This document shows, one piece after another, positions 37,074 to 46,072 of a stretch of DNA of 64,000 nucleotides. This DNA is from Kosakonia arachidis (lineage in GTDB: Bacteria; Pseudomonadota; Gammaproteobacteria; Enterobacterales; Enterobacteriaceae). Every line of letters starts with the position of its first letter. The first letter of the stretch is position 1. Below the pieces are notes generated by a model that was not told the DNA's origin, searched no databases, and was given only the letters and a program-made list of their open reading frames with translations. The position numbers and the translations under genes are program-made. The DNA lies in the NCBI RefSeq assembly GCF_900116535.1, contig NZ_FPAU01000003.1, positions 374,403 to 438,402 of the forward strand, written 5' to 3'.

Positions 37074-37400
37074 ATGAGTAAGTTATATAGCCCGGAATCT
37101 GCCGCAAGCGGCGTGGAGCAAGTTCTGCGTTTGCTGGAAGGCCGCTGGAAATTAATTATTCTTTTTCATCTTTTCGACGGAAAGGTGCAGCGCTATTCCG
37201 ATTTTGAAAAACTGATACCGGCTATTTCGCAGAAGATGTTGGCACAGCAATTACGACAGCTTGAAGCCGATGGGATCGTGTCGCGAACGGTCTATCCCCA
37301 GGTGCCGCCAAAAGTGGAGTATCGGCTCACTGAATGGGGGCAAGCACTGTGCCCTGCTCTCGATGCCATGCTGAAGTGGGCGGAAAAACGCGAGGTTTAG
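37074..37400 (+). CDS. HxlR-type winged-helix regulator
   Basis: 108 residues from the ATG at 37074 (a TTG at 37038 lies inside the repeat region). RLLEGRWKLIILFHLFDG, RYSDFEKLIPAISQKMLAQQLRQLEADGI and the PPKVEYRLTEWG wing define the HxlR domain. Most relatives carry an N-terminal Cys used for redox or electrophile sensing; here that segment (YSPESAASGVEQ) has none. It probably represses the divergent SDR pair. Confidence 0.88.
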   Translation: MSKLYSPESAASGVEQVLRLLEGRWKLIILFHLFDGKVQRYSDFEKLIPAISQKMLAQQLRQLEADGIVSRTVYPQVPPKVEYRLTEWGQALCPALDAMLKWAEKREV

Positions 37401-37425
37401 GTATTCGCAGAACCGTTTTGTTACT

Positions 37426-37457
37426 GAGCGAAAATGACGGATACCTGCTTTTCGCTC
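37426..37457 (+). terminator. Terminator after the HxlR gene
   Basis: GAGCGAAAA (37426-37434) and TTTTCGCTC (37449-37457) form a perfect 9-bp stem with a 14-base loop, 26 bases after the stop codon, followed by CTTTCT. Confidence 0.55.
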
Positions 37458-37957
37458 CTTTCTGGCATGATGCATGTTGCCGATGGTGAGTGCTGAAAAA
37501 CATGTCTGGGGTATGTCCCGGCAGAATAAATAGTCAGGCAGGTCAGCCTATTATCGTAAACAGAAACCACTAAAAGTGCGAAATGATAATTAATAACTTT
37601 TAAATCCACCACTCTACCCTATTACTCAGATAGTGAAGATATATTCATATTTTTACGCCATAGCAATTATTGTCAGGAAATAAATAACTTTGCGAGATCA
37701 TGATTATCACGATAAACAAATATATGTAGACTGGCCCACATTATTTTTTGCAACGTTATTCATTTTGTTGGGATATATTTTTCTTGGATCTCTTTTTCCA
37801 TTTTTTTATTAAAAGAAATTGCGCAATTGACGATAAGTAAGTGGATAGCTAACTTCTCCTGAGTTCTAAAAGGATGTGGATAAACCTGTAGCCAGAGACG
37901 AAGTAAAAAAATGAAACCCTCTTTTGAAAATTAAGAAAGATTACTGAGGATGCATCC
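37458..37957. other. AT-rich non-coding region upstream of the chemoreceptor
   Basis: About 500 bases, distinctly AT-rich compared with its surroundings. Short frames occur but have no ribosome site or motif. It should hold the chemoreceptor promoter; I could not find a convincing flagellar sigma-28 site. Confidence 0.4.
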
Positions 37958-39871
37958 ATGTCAAAGTTATTACCGTCAATAAAAAATCTGCCTGTGGCTG
38001 TTAAGTTGTTTGGCGGCTTTTCCGTTTTAATCGTTATTATTGTGCTGTCTTCTCTCGTCAGCATTCAACAGTCTGCCAATATCCGTGACCATGCCTTAAA
38101 AGGCCAATTAATCAATGACATCAGCGCGGAACTTAATACTGCACGGCGTAACCGTTTAACTTATCAACTAAGCCATGATGAAAAATCCCTTCAGGGGAAT
38201 AAAGACGCCATTGCAAAGATGGATCAAAAAGCCGTTGCTGGCCTCGACTTTACCTGGGATAACGAAGCCCGTATTTTGTTTGAAGAATTGCGCAGCACTA
38301 TTCCTGACTATGCCAGCCACCGCGACACGTTCGTGAAACTGGAACAAGTCACTGTCGAGAAAGCGCAGGGATTGACATCCGCCGAGATGAAAACCCAGTT
38401 GGATAAATTCAGTGGTCGCTTAGAGCAGCAGGAGAATACGTCAAAAGATGAGTTAGCGTTACTCAATCGCCTCAATGATATGTGGACACTCGCTTATGAA
38501 ATCCAGTCATCCGCGGGTAAGCAGGGGATAGATGCGTTTAAGACACAATTTGATGCCGTGTCGAAGATCGTCCACGCAGACAATCTGAGCCTTAATGCGG
38601 AAGACAAACAGCTGGCTCAGGCATTTCTTAACGGTATGCAGGATAACGTCGCCTCCTATGTTAATGCACTGAGTGAATCACAAAAAGCCGCGACAGACCT
38701 CACCAGCGTCGCAGAGAAAATCAATACGGTCACGACAGATTTGGTGACAGGCCAGACCCAGAAAAATATCGACATTATTCAGCGTGTAATGATCATCATG
38801 GGCATCGTTGCCGCTTGCGCCGTGCTGACGGGGTTACTGGTCGCCTGGCTGCTGACCAGGCAGATGACGCGCCAGATAAAACACAATTTGACGCTGGCAG
38901 AACGTATTGCTGAGGGTGACCTGACGGCCGTCATTGAACCACAGTCAACGGATGAACTTGGCCGCCTGACGCTGGCAATGGGCGTGATGAACGACAGGCT
39001 TCGTGACATGATCACCCAAATTAAGGAGTCGGTAATTCATGTGGCGAGTGCCTCGTCGGACATTTCGGCAGGCAACACTGACCTGGCTTCCCGCACGGAA
39101 GAACAGTCTGCTGCGGTGGTTGAAACGGCGGCAAGCATGGAAGAGTTGACCTCAACGGTTAAGCGCAATGCAGACAATGCGCGTGAAGCCAGCCAGCTCG
39201 CTGGGGTGGCGGCAGAGCACGCGCGTTCCGGTGGGAAAATTGTCTGGGATGTCGTCAGCACAATGGAAACCATCACAGAAAGCTCTAACAAGATCACGGA
39301 TATTATCAGCGTAATAAATGGTATTTCTTTCCAGACCAATATCCTTGCCCTTAACGCGGCTGTTGAGGCGGCACGCGCAGGTGAACAGGGGCGCGGATTT
39401 GCGGTAGTCGCCGGTGAAGTCAGAAGCCTGGCCCAACGCAGCGCTAACGCCGCCAAGGAGATCGAGGGGCTGATAAAAGAGTCCGTGCAACGCGTGATGA
39501 CCGGTTCCGAGATGGCGAATAAAGCCGGCTCGACCATGGAGCAGATTGTCTCCTCAGTCACCAACGTGAGTGGGATCATGAATGAAATTTCAAGCGCCTC
39601 AGAGGAGCAGAGCAGAGGTATTGATCAGATTGGTAAAGCCGTAACGGAGCTGGATTCAACAACCCAGCAGAATGCTGCGCTGGTTCAGGAGTCGTCTGCG
39701 GCGTCGTTATCACTGGAACAACAGGCGGAACAGCTCACGCAACTGGTTTCCGTCTTCAAACTGAACTCAGAGACGGCGAAGCCGAAATATGCACCATCAG
39801 CGGCTCGTGGCAAGCTTAACCTGAGGCCGGCCGCGTCAACAAGCCACGGGGCTGACTGGGAATCGTTCTGA
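37958..39871 (+). CDS. Methyl-accepting chemotaxis protein
   Basis: 637 residues. A first membrane helix (about 17-36) and a second (about 272-295, [20 protein letters not shown]) enclose a periplasmic four-helix-bundle-type domain of roughly 235 residues. A HAMP domain follows, then the coiled-coil signalling domain with methylation helices and the conserved hairpin tip ([39 protein letters not shown]). The C-terminus ends DWESF, a variant of the NWETF tail that tethers CheR and CheB. The ligand is unknown. It is a lone gene. Confidence 0.95.
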   Translation: MSKLLPSIKNLPVAVKLFGGFSVLIVIIVLSSLVSIQQSANIRDHALKGQLINDISAELNTARRNRLTYQLSHDEKSLQGNKDAIAKMDQKAVAGLDFTWDNEARILFEELRSTIPDYASHRDTFVKLEQVTVEKAQGLTSAEMKTQLDKFSGRLEQQENTSKDELALLNRLNDMWTLAYEIQSSAGKQGIDAFKTQFDAVSKIVHADNLSLNAEDKQLAQAFLNGMQDNVASYVNALSESQKAATDLTSVAEKINTVTTDLVTGQTQKNIDIIQRVMIIMGIVAACAVLTGLLVAWLLTRQMTRQIKHNLTLAERIAEGDLTAVIEPQSTDELGRLTLAMGVMNDRLRDMITQIKESVIHVASASSDISAGNTDLASRTEEQSAAVVETAASMEELTSTVKRNADNAREASQLAGVAAEHARSGGKIVWDVVSTMETITESSNKITDIISVINGISFQTNILALNAAVEAARAGEQGRGFAVVAGEVRSLAQRSANAAKEIEGLIKESVQRVMTGSEMANKAGSTMEQIVSSVTNVSGIMNEISSASEEQSRGIDQIGKAVTELDSTTQQNAALVQESSAASLSLEQQAEQLTQLVSVFKLNSETAKPKYAPSAARGKLNLRPAASTSHGADWESF

Positions 39872-39889
39872 TACGTGCCCCCTCAAAAA

Positions 39890-39916
39890 AGTGCCCTCCC
39901 GATGAGTGAGGGCACT
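39890..39916 (+). terminator. Terminator of the chemoreceptor gene
   Basis: AGTGCCCTC (39890-39898) and GAGGGCACT (39908-39916) form a 9-bp stem 18 bases after the stop codon, followed by GTTT. Confidence 0.6.
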
Positions 39917-40073
39917 GTTTAAAGCGCAACGCTATGTTCTGCCGAATATTGCCCCTGTAGCGCATGATTTTTATCTCTGTTCGTCCTGCGGCTTAGCACA
40001 TCAGGCCGCAGTGGCGTCATTTTCCCTACACAGAAGCGTTATACAGTGGCGCAACTGAGGAGAGGGAATCACG

Positions 40074-40694
40074 ATGAAACATGTCAAATTAGCGGAAACC
40101 TGGATCGATCCGGGTGTGCGTATGCGCGAGAGTAAAGTAGGTCAGCAATGTGAAGTGCTGGCCAATAGCCTGATGGAATACAGTACGTTAGGCGATTTTT
40201 CCTATGTCGGTGAATATTGCACCATTGCCGATGCTGAGATAGGGAAATTTGTCGCAATTGCTAATAATGTGCGTATTGGCGCACCCAATCATCCGATGGC
40301 CCGGCCATCCCAGCACCGAATCACCTATTGCCCGGAGTACTATTCCGCCAGCGCGGTACGCGATCATGACTTTTTTACTCAGCGGCGTGGCGATCGCGTC
40401 GTCATCGGCAATGATGTCTGGATCGGGCATGCTGCTATTGTGCTGCCCGGCGTGACAGTCGGAGATGGCGCTGTCATTGCGGCTGGGGCCGTGGTCAGTA
40501 AAGATGTGGCACCTTACTCTATTGTTGGCGGCGTTCCGGCAAAGGTTATTCGTTTGCGCTTCGCCCCGCATATTGGCCAGCAGTTACAACAGATCGCCTG
40601 GTGGGAGTGGCCGCTGGAGACCATCATCGAACGGCTGAGCGATTTTCAGGATGAGAATATAGACGCGTTTTGCGAAAAGTGGGGACGCCAGTAA
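40074..40694 (+). CDS. Hexapeptide-repeat acyltransferase
   Basis: 206 residues of left-handed beta-helix repeats ([40 protein letters not shown]) with the xenobiotic acetyltransferase loop [14 protein letters not shown] and a candidate catalytic His in that loop. The closest described group is the 'phosphonate metabolism transferase hexapeptide family', but no phn gene is nearby, so the acceptor is unknown. GAGGAGAGGG precedes the ATG. A possible small gene follows 35 bases later, before a strong terminator. Confidence 0.85.
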   Translation: MKHVKLAETWIDPGVRMRESKVGQQCEVLANSLMEYSTLGDFSYVGEYCTIADAEIGKFVAIANNVRIGAPNHPMARPSQHRITYCPEYYSASAVRDHDFFTQRRGDRVVIGNDVWIGHAAIVLPGVTVGDGAVIAAGAVVSKDVAPYSIVGGVPAKVIRLRFAPHIGQQLQQIAWWEWPLETIIERLSDFQDENIDAFCEKWGRQ

Positions 40695-40729
40695 GCCGCG
40701 TTCAGCGCGTTTTCGCATAGGAGAAAGCG

Positions 40730-40849
40730 ATGATTGCCTCGCCCGATGGTTTTGGTTTTAGTGTTGGTTTTGAAGTGCCATACATTATCGTCGAAATAAA
40801 AAATCTTCCGACCAGCATCGTTAATTTTTTTGTGCATCCCGAAAGTTAG
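40730..40849 (+). CDS. Possible 39-residue small protein
   Basis: ATG at 40730 follows TAGGAGAAAGCG, a strong ribosome site at ideal spacing. The 39 codons give an amphipathic, aromatic-rich peptide (Phe-Gly-Phe near the start, a VPYIIVEIKNLP beta-like stretch, VNFFVHPES at the end) and stop 22 bases before a strong terminator. It therefore sits in a proper translation unit after the acyltransferase gene. No homologue is known to me; it could be a truncated remnant of a larger protein. Confidence 0.45.
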   Translation: MIASPDGFGFSVGFEVPYIIVEIKNLPTSIVNFFVHPES

Positions 40850-40871
40850 AGCCTAATGGGATAGGCTATAA

Positions 40872-40903
40872 GCGCTCCCGGCCAGAACCGGGAGCGCCGT
40901 TTT
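40872..40903 (+). terminator. Strong Rho-independent terminator
   Basis: GCGCTCCCGG (40872-40881), loop CCAGAA, CCGGGAGCGC (40888-40897), then CGTTTT. It ends the acyltransferase/small-ORF transcript. Confidence 0.75.
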
Positions 40904-41016
40904 CACGCTTTGATCGATTTACCCGGCGCCTCCAGCCATAACCCTTTCATCACCACCGCCGGGGTATAAACGTTATCCCTGTAACGCCCGCATAACCTGA
41001 TCGGTACCAAGGAAAA
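40903..41016 (-). pseudogene. SymE-like toxin gene remnant
   Basis: On the minus strand an open stretch of 37 codons encodes GRYRDNVYTPAVVMKGLWLE followed by a short divergent tail and a TGA (40905-40903). The Y-x-x-x-x-x-T-P-x-x-x-x-K-G-x-W-L-E pattern is the core of SymE, the AbrB-fold type I addiction-module protein. The normal continuation after WLE (AGF plus about 20 residues) is lost, and upstream the frame is closed by a TAA at 41019-41017, so this is a fragment. Confidence 0.5.
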
Positions 41017-41282
41017 TTAATATCTTACAGTGTCTTCGATACAGGAATCTGATGACGCTTTCGGTTTTTTTGCATAAGACAAATACTTCATTATTTTTAA
41101 ATAACAAGCTATTAAAATAGTACGGATGATATTTAATTTTTATCTGTTTTGAGTATGGGGCCGAGACCGTAACGGATAATCAAATTTCATCGATTATAAG
41201 CGGGATGTGTGGTGTCTATTCGCCGCGAGGGAATGCGTTTTTTCTGGATGGTGTTGAAAACTTTGCGCTCTGAAGCCCGAAA
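41017..41282. other. AT-rich non-coding stretch
   Basis: About 265 bases between the symE remnant and the flavodoxin terminator. No ribosome site, hairpin or coding frame is convincing. It may be the decayed 5' part of the symE region. Confidence 0.3.
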
Positions 41283-41306
41283 TAAAAAAGCCGGGTTTCC
41301 CCGGCT
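41283..41306 (-). terminator. Terminator of the DoxX-flavodoxin operon
   Basis: On the minus strand AGCCGGG, a short loop and CCCGGCT are followed by TTTTTT, 13 bases after the flavodoxin stop codon. Confidence 0.75.
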
Positions 41307-41318
41307 CTGACATACAAC

Positions 41319-41867
41319 TTAATTAAAGCGGCGCGCTACATCTGCCACGCGCTGGCCGAATTTCACTGCGGTATCCAGATCGCCGGAAGCGATTTTATCG
41401 GCACCGGCATCGGACGGCGATTGCACCAGCAGGCCAACAGAACCGCCGAGGTTGTTGATATCTTCGCGGGTTGCAGCAAGGGTGTTCGACGGCAGCAGGC
41501 CCAGGCTCACCCAGATGCCGCCATGCTGTGATGCCAGCGTTTGCAGGTATTGCAGCGAAACCTGTTTGTCACCGTTCAGGCTGGCGCTGTTGCTGAAACC
41601 GGCAAATATTTTGTCCTGCCAGGCGCGGGTAAACCACGGTTTGGAGCTGGCATCAGCGAATTTCTTAAACTGCCATGGCACGCCGCCCATATACGTCGGG
41701 GCACCAAAAATAATGGCTTTGGCGTCGTTCAGTAATTGCCAGTCGCTTTCCTGAATATCACCGTTATTATCCACAGCGATCAGTGTTGCATTTGCGCCTT
41801 CGGCGACTTTCTCGGCAACTGCTTTAGTGTGCCCGTAACCGGAATAGTAAACCACAACAATAGACAT
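41319..41867 (-). CDS. Flavodoxin/WrbA-like NAD(P)H-dependent oxidoreductase
   Basis: 182 residues. The FMN phosphate loop is VVYYSGYGHTKAVAE (about residues 5-19), and AIIFGAPTYMGGVPWQFKKF and the GGIWVSLGLLPSN loop complete the flavin site. Enzymes of this type reduce quinones by two electrons and limit radical formation. It follows the DoxX gene by 53 bases in one operon that is divergent from an HxlR regulator with N-terminal cysteines, fitting a quinone/electrophile response. Confidence 0.88.
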   Translation of the reverse strand: MSIVVVYYSGYGHTKAVAEKVAEGANATLIAVDNNGDIQESDWQLLNDAKAIIFGAPTYMGGVPWQFKKFADASSKPWFTRAWQDKIFAGFSNSASLNGDKQVSLQYLQTLASQHGGIWVSLGLLPSNTLAATREDINNLGGSVGLLVQSPSDAGADKIASGDLDTAVKFGQRVADVARRFN

Positions 41868-41920
41868 AATTTTCTCCTATCGAAGAGAGGTAACGTTTAA
41901 ATGAGTTTTTACGATCACCA

Positions 41921-42352
41921 TTATTTTCCTGTTCCGGGAAACAGGGTGTATTTTCCTGCACCCAGAAACATAATGCATAATCCGCCGAGGAAATAGAGTG
42001 CTTCATTTTCCAGACCCCATGCGCCGACGTTGGTCAGGGTAAAAAATTTCCCCATGCCGACCAGTAAGGTGGCAACCAGAATATTAAACGCGTAAATAAA
42101 TGCTGCCTGGCGCGTGAACAGGCCAATAATAATCATTATCGGTGTAATGATTTCACCAACAAATACACCGTAAGCGATAAAGCCCGGTAAACCCTGCGCG
42201 ATCAGCATGCCGGAAATCCAGCCTACGCCATGCTGTATTTTGGCTACACCGTGGAACAGTATCAGTACGCCAAATGTCAGGCGCAGCAACAGCTTGCCAA
42301 ACTCCGGGTGCGTGGTAAGACTGAGAAATGCGTTGTTCAGCCGACTAATCAT
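41921..42352 (-). CDS. DoxX family membrane protein
   Basis: 143 residues with four membrane helices. LLRLTFGVLILFHGVAKIQHG and the FVGEIITPIMIIIGLFTRQA segment are typical of DoxX/YqjF-like proteins, whose members associate with redox functions. It is encoded upstream of a flavodoxin-like oxidoreductase and divergent from an HxlR gene. Confidence 0.87.
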   Translation of the reverse strand: MISRLNNAFLSLTTHPEFGKLLLRLTFGVLILFHGVAKIQHGVGWISGMLIAQGLPGFIAYGVFVGEIITPIMIIIGLFTRQAAFIYAFNILVATLLVGMGKFFTLTNVGAWGLENEALYFLGGLCIMFLGAGKYTLFPGTGK

Positions 42353-42481
42353 CCTTTAAACCCTTCCAATATCCACAGGAGAACTTTTGCCATTTCTGGC
42401 ACCTTAGTATCAAATAGAAACTTAGCATGAGTTATACACATTCCGCTTCGGTTGCGGAAGAGGGTACCCAAAGGGCACTAC

Positions 42482-42497
42482 GTTTCCTCAAGGAAAC
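42482..42497. promoter_or_regulatory. Palindrome upstream of the HxlR gene
   Basis: GTTTCCT-CA-AGGAAAC is a perfect palindrome with 7-base arms, 21 bases before the HxlR ATG in the 166-base divergent spacer. It may be the autoregulatory site; an RNA hairpin masking the ribosome site is the alternative. Confidence 0.4.
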
Positions 42498-42518
42498 CTA
42501 CCACGAGAATTTGTCGTT

Positions 42519-42917
42519 ATGATTAAGCCGTCCATTCCTTACGATATTTATGATAACTGCTGCCCAACGCGCGATATGCTGTCAAGGCTGGCGGACAAGT
42601 GGGTCTTGCTGGTGCTGGCGCGTCTGGAAAATGGGCCAGTGCGTTTTAATGGCCTGAAACGGGATATCCGCATGATCACGCAAAAGGTTTTAACCCAGAC
42701 GCTGCGCAAACTGGAGCGCGACGGTATTATCGCCCGTCATGTGTTTTATACCGTGCCGGTGTCTGTGGAGTACAGCCTGACGCCTCTGGGACGCACGCTG
42801 ACGGAAACCGTCTCAGTGCTGGCGCACTGGGTAGAAAAAAATATGGATGCTGTGTTGGCGGCGCAGACCGCGTATGACGAGGCGAATGTGCTCAAAATGA
42901 AAGAACCCACCGCATAG
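42519..42917 (+). CDS. HxlR-type regulator with N-terminal Cys pair
   Basis: 132 residues. Cys14-Cys15-Pro (DNCCPTRDML) stands where YodB/QorR-type sensors carry their reactive cysteine. The winged helix follows (RLADKWVLLVLARLENGPVR, MITQKVLTQTLRKLERDGII, VPVSVEYSLTPLG). It is divergent from the DoxX-flavodoxin operon, which it probably represses until thiol modification. Confidence 0.9.
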   Translation: MIKPSIPYDIYDNCCPTRDMLSRLADKWVLLVLARLENGPVRFNGLKRDIRMITQKVLTQTLRKLERDGIIARHVFYTVPVSVEYSLTPLGRTLTETVSVLAHWVEKNMDAVLAAQTAYDEANVLKMKEPTA

Positions 42918-42936
42918 GATGGGTTCCCGGGAGCGC

Positions 42937-43947
42937 TTATTTCAGGTGGACGCGCAGTTCATTGGCTGCCTCAGAAAGCGCGGTGCGAACAGTTGGCTCT
43001 TCGCTCAGCGCATTCAGCAGACCGTAGTCGTGGATCATGCCGTTATAGCGGGTGACGGTAACCGGCACGCCAGCGGCATCCAGTTTGCGGCCAAAGGCTT
43101 CACCTTCATCGCGCAGCACATCCAGCTCAGCGGTCTGGATAAGCGTAGGCGGCAAGCCTTTAAGTTGCTCGCTGCTTGCTTCCAGCGGTGAAGCCAGAAT
43201 ATTGCGGCGATCGCTCTCTTTGGTGGTGTAGTTATCCCAGAACCATTTCATCATGTTTTTGCTCAGGAAATAACCGTTCGAGAACTGGTTATAGGAACCG
43301 GTATCAAAGTGTGCGTCGGTGACCGGCCAGAACATCACCTGGTAGCGAATCGCTGGCGTGTGGTGCTCTTTGGCCTGAAGTGCCACCGCCGCCACCATAT
43401 TGCCGCCGACGCTGTTACCCGCCAGTGCCAGACGAGAACCATCCACACCTATCTCTTTGCCATGTTCGGCGACCCAGCGCGTGGCTTCATACGCCTGATT
43501 AATGGCGACCGGGAAGTGTGCTTCCGGTGACGGTGTGTAATTCACAAATACGGCGGCAGCGCCAGATTCGTTCACCAGATCGCGGACAAAACGTTCATGG
43601 GTTGGATAATCACCCAGCACCCAACCGCCGCCGTGAAAGAACATAAACACCGGCAGCGTACCGGTTGCGCCCTGTGGTTTGACGACAGTCAGCGTCAGCG
43701 GTTTACCGTTCACGGTTATGGTTTTTTCCGTGACATCTGCGGCGGGCAATTTGGCACCTTTCTGTGCGCCGATCAGCACCTGGCGAGCATCCGGCACTGA
43801 GAGTTGTTCGATAGGTTTTCCGCCGCTGCTGTTCAGCACCGAAAGGAATTTCGCTACACCGGTAGTCGGCGTGGGCGCATCGGTGGCCCAGGCAGTGGAT
43901 ACGCTGGCGGCGGTTAAACTCATGGCAATCAGTAATGAACGGGACAT
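42937..43947 (-). CDS. Exported alpha/beta hydrolase (hormone-sensitive-lipase family)
   Basis: 336 residues. A cleavable signal peptide ends AWA (about residue 21). HGGGW (105-109) forms the oxyanion hole, GNSVGG (177-182) holds nucleophile Ser179, Asp276 in AELDVLRDEG and His306 in MIHDYG complete the triad, so an active periplasmic or secreted esterase is expected. Upstream lies a repeated palindromic operator. A broken relative is found at 4039-4368. It converges with the HxlR gene, 19 bases apart. Confidence 0.9.
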   Translation of the reverse strand: MSRSLLIAMSLTAASVSTAWATDAPTPTTGVAKFLSVLNSSGGKPIEQLSVPDARQVLIGAQKGAKLPAADVTEKTITVNGKPLTLTVVKPQGATGTLPVFMFFHGGGWVLGDYPTHERFVRDLVNESGAAAVFVNYTPSPEAHFPVAINQAYEATRWVAEHGKEIGVDGSRLALAGNSVGGNMVAAVALQAKEHHTPAIRYQVMFWPVTDAHFDTGSYNQFSNGYFLSKNMMKWFWDNYTTKESDRRNILASPLEASSEQLKGLPPTLIQTAELDVLRDEGEAFGRKLDAAGVPVTVTRYNGMIHDYGLLNALSEEPTVRTALSEAANELRVHLK

Positions 43948-43971
43948 TCTTATCTCCTTTGCGATTATATC

Positions 43972-44046
43972 GTGCGCTACTTAAATGGTTATGAAAGCGC
44001 GGTTGTGTTTGTATCTGGGGAGGAATTTAAATAGTGCGCTATTTAA
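43972..44046. promoter_or_regulatory. Repeated GTGCGCTA-TTAA operator upstream of the lipase
   Basis: GTGCGCTACTTAA (43972-43984) and GTGCGCTATTTAA (44034-44046) are direct repeats 62 bases apart. The second is also half of a perfect palindrome, TTAAATAG-TGCG-CTATTTAA (44027-44046). The size fits a MarR- or TetR-type dimer site. No such regulator gene is adjacent. Confidence 0.5.
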
Positions 44047-44100
44047 TTGCAAGTTATTTTTTGGCAGTAAAAGATATTATCTTCTTAATCTTTGAATATT

Positions 44101-44259
44101 AATGTTTTTTATTTTTACTTTTTTTATGGCTACTGGCTATATCACGCTTTCCGGCGTGTTGTTGGTGTGTGGCGCAGAAGCCGCGTCCCAGCTTCCGGGC
44201 GCGGCATGGTGTTTTTTATGCTGCTGGGACTGGGACTGCTGTTTTTCACCCCGGATTGA
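44101..44259 (+). other. Possible small membrane protein frame
   Basis: In the frame ending at TGA 44257-44259 there is a basic stretch (VVGVWRRSRVPASGRG) followed by a hydrophobic segment (MVFFMLLGLGLLFFTPD). In the overlapping frame from ATG 44102 another hydrophobic stretch occurs. Neither has a ribosome site. It may be a frameshifted remnant of a small membrane protein. Confidence 0.25.
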
Positions 44260-44278
44260 CGCCACCAGGCTAATAACT

Positions 44279-44524
44279 TCAGGCTTTGTCTGCCCACGCA
44301 GGCATTGATGTCAGATAGCGGATGGCACGTTTACGCGCCTCTTCGTTGCCCACTTGCTGCCATGAATCGAGGTATTGCGCGAGGCCGGAAACGGCTTCAT
44401 CCCAGGATTTCAGATTGCCCTCGCTGTCGGTACAGTACGCACAATATTTGTCGCTGGCACCACGGGCATCTGGCGTAGAGAGCGGCATTCCGCAGGAGTG
44501 GCAGTGCTGTTCGGTGTAAGACAT
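44279..44524 (-). CDS. Small zinc-ribbon protein
   Basis: 81 residues. Two Cys pairs, CHSCGMPL and YCAYCTDSEGN, form a zinc ribbon of the 'putative zinc ribbon' family, followed by a helical region (WDEAVSGLAQYLDSWQQVG) to the end. The cellular role is unknown. GGAG precedes the ATG. It is a single gene. Confidence 0.8.
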   Translation of the reverse strand: MSYTEQHCHSCGMPLSTPDARGASDKYCAYCTDSEGNLKSWDEAVSGLAQYLDSWQQVGNEEARKRAIRYLTSMPAWADKA

Positions 44525-44716
44525 GGTGCGCTCCTTGTTATAGGGGTGAGTAATAAATATACAGCCCAGGCAACAAAGGAAATCTCTGGCAGATCAATAA
44601 ACCCTACTTTCACAATCGCTATTTGTGGGGGCTGCTTATTCGTTACTCAGGGCGCTGTCAGCTAACACACCGTATTCGTTATCAGGTTAGTAAGCGCTTA
44701 CGGGTGGGGCGAGGGA

Positions 44717-44740
44717 AAATCTCCCCGCATCCCTGCGGGG
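44717..44740 (-). terminator. Terminator of the Ugp-like/gpdQ operon
   Basis: On the minus strand CCCCGC-AGGGAT-GCGGGG is followed by AGATTTTC, 10 bases after the last gene of the operon. Confidence 0.6.
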
Positions 44741-44749
44741 CACAACATC

Positions 44750-46072
44750 TTATTTCACCGCTTGCAGCGCGGTTTTTTCCACATAGGGTTTCATCAGCGT
44801 ATCGGCTTCTTTCTGCGCCGCTTCTGCGGCCGCCTCCGGGGTAACTTTCTCATCGTTCACCACGGCCGCCAGCTGATTTTCCATCGCTTTACGCACGGCA
44901 ACCGTTTCGTAAGTGGAATACCACGGATGCGCGTATTTCAACTGCTCCAGCGCGATGGCGGCGCGTGGATCCTGCTTCAAATACGCTTTCATTTCCGGCG
45001 TATCATAGGCCGCCTTGCGCGGTGAGAAGTAACCGGTGAAGCGGCTCCATGCACCATTCACTTCCGGGCTGACGAGATAAGTCAGGAACTGATACGCCGC
45101 TTTTTTCTGCGCATCGCTAATACCTTTAAAACTCACCAGGCTGGCACCGCCAATCGGCACGGCACGTTGTTCCTGGGCAGGCATCATTGCCACGCCCAGC
45201 TCGAAATCTTTCGTGTTTTCACGCATAAAGCCCAGCGCGCCGGTACTCAGCATCGCCATGCCCAGTTTGCCGGAGAAGAACGCGGCGCTGATCTGCTTCG
45301 AGTTCAGCACGCCGGACGGCATCACTTTGTCCTTGTAGATCATATCCTGCCAGAAACGCAGTGCGCCGATAGTGGTGGGCGCGTTGTAATAGACTTCGCC
45401 AGGATAGTTTTCGTTGAAGTAGTTACCACCGTTGGCGCGCACCAGCGAGGAGAAGATCCAGCCGCCGTAATCGTCGTTGGTGGAAGGCAGCATAATGCCC
45501 CACTGGCCTTTGCTCTGGTCAGTCAGTTTTTTTGCGTCCTCCAGCAACTCTTTCCAGTTCTGCGGCGGCTGTTTAATGCCCGCCTGGTCGAACATCGTTT
45601 TGTTGTAATAGAGGATTGGCGTCGAGTTGTGGAACGGAATGGCGTAGGTCACACCCATCACTTGCGCATTTTTACGCATTGCAGGCCAGAATTCGTTTTG
45701 CAGGAAATCACCTGCTTTTTTGTCGCCGTACTTGAACAGCTCGTCCATCGGCAGGATTTCATCTTTCAGTGCCAAATCGGTCGTAAAGTTGGCAGACATG
45801 ATCACCAGTGCAGGCGGTTCGCCTGCTTTCTGTGCCGATTCAGCTTTCATTTTCGTGGTGTCGTAGCTGCCGGTAAAAATCCCGCGCACTTCCACCTCTT
45901 TTTGTGAATCGTTAAAGGCTTTGATGACGCGCGTCATTTCCATGGTCAGTTTGCCGTCCACCGGGGCCGGAAACATGAAATCAATCTTCTCCTGAGCCAG
46001 TGCAGTACCGCTTATTACAAAGCTTATACAGTAAGCAAGCGCTCGCAATGTTTTTGGCAGAGGCTTATGCAT
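44750..46072 (-). CDS. ABC transporter substrate-binding protein (UgpB-like)
   Basis: 440 residues from the ATG at 46072; the open frame runs further upstream but that part overlaps the ATPase gene. The signal peptide ends ALA. Family 1 binding-protein features include PFHNSTPILYYNKTMFDQAG and GGASLVSFKGISDAQKKAAY, close to UgpB of the glycerol-3-phosphate/glycerophosphodiester importer. It is last in a five-gene operon with both permeases, GpdQ and the ATPase. Overlap with the ATPase gene is 8 bases. Confidence 0.88.
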   Translation of the reverse strand: MHKPLPKTLRALAYCISFVISGTALAQEKIDFMFPAPVDGKLTMEMTRVIKAFNDSQKEVEVRGIFTGSYDTTKMKAESAQKAGEPPALVIMSANFTTDLALKDEILPMDELFKYGDKKAGDFLQNEFWPAMRKNAQVMGVTYAIPFHNSTPILYYNKTMFDQAGIKQPPQNWKELLEDAKKLTDQSKGQWGIMLPSTNDDYGGWIFSSLVRANGGNYFNENYPGEVYYNAPTTIGALRFWQDMIYKDKVMPSGVLNSKQISAAFFSGKLGMAMLSTGALGFMRENTKDFELGVAMMPAQEQRAVPIGGASLVSFKGISDAQKKAAYQFLTYLVSPEVNGAWSRFTGYFSPRKAAYDTPEMKAYLKQDPRAAIALEQLKYAHPWYSTYETVAVRKAMENQLAAVVNDEKVTPEAAAEAAQKEADTLMKPYVEKTALQAVK

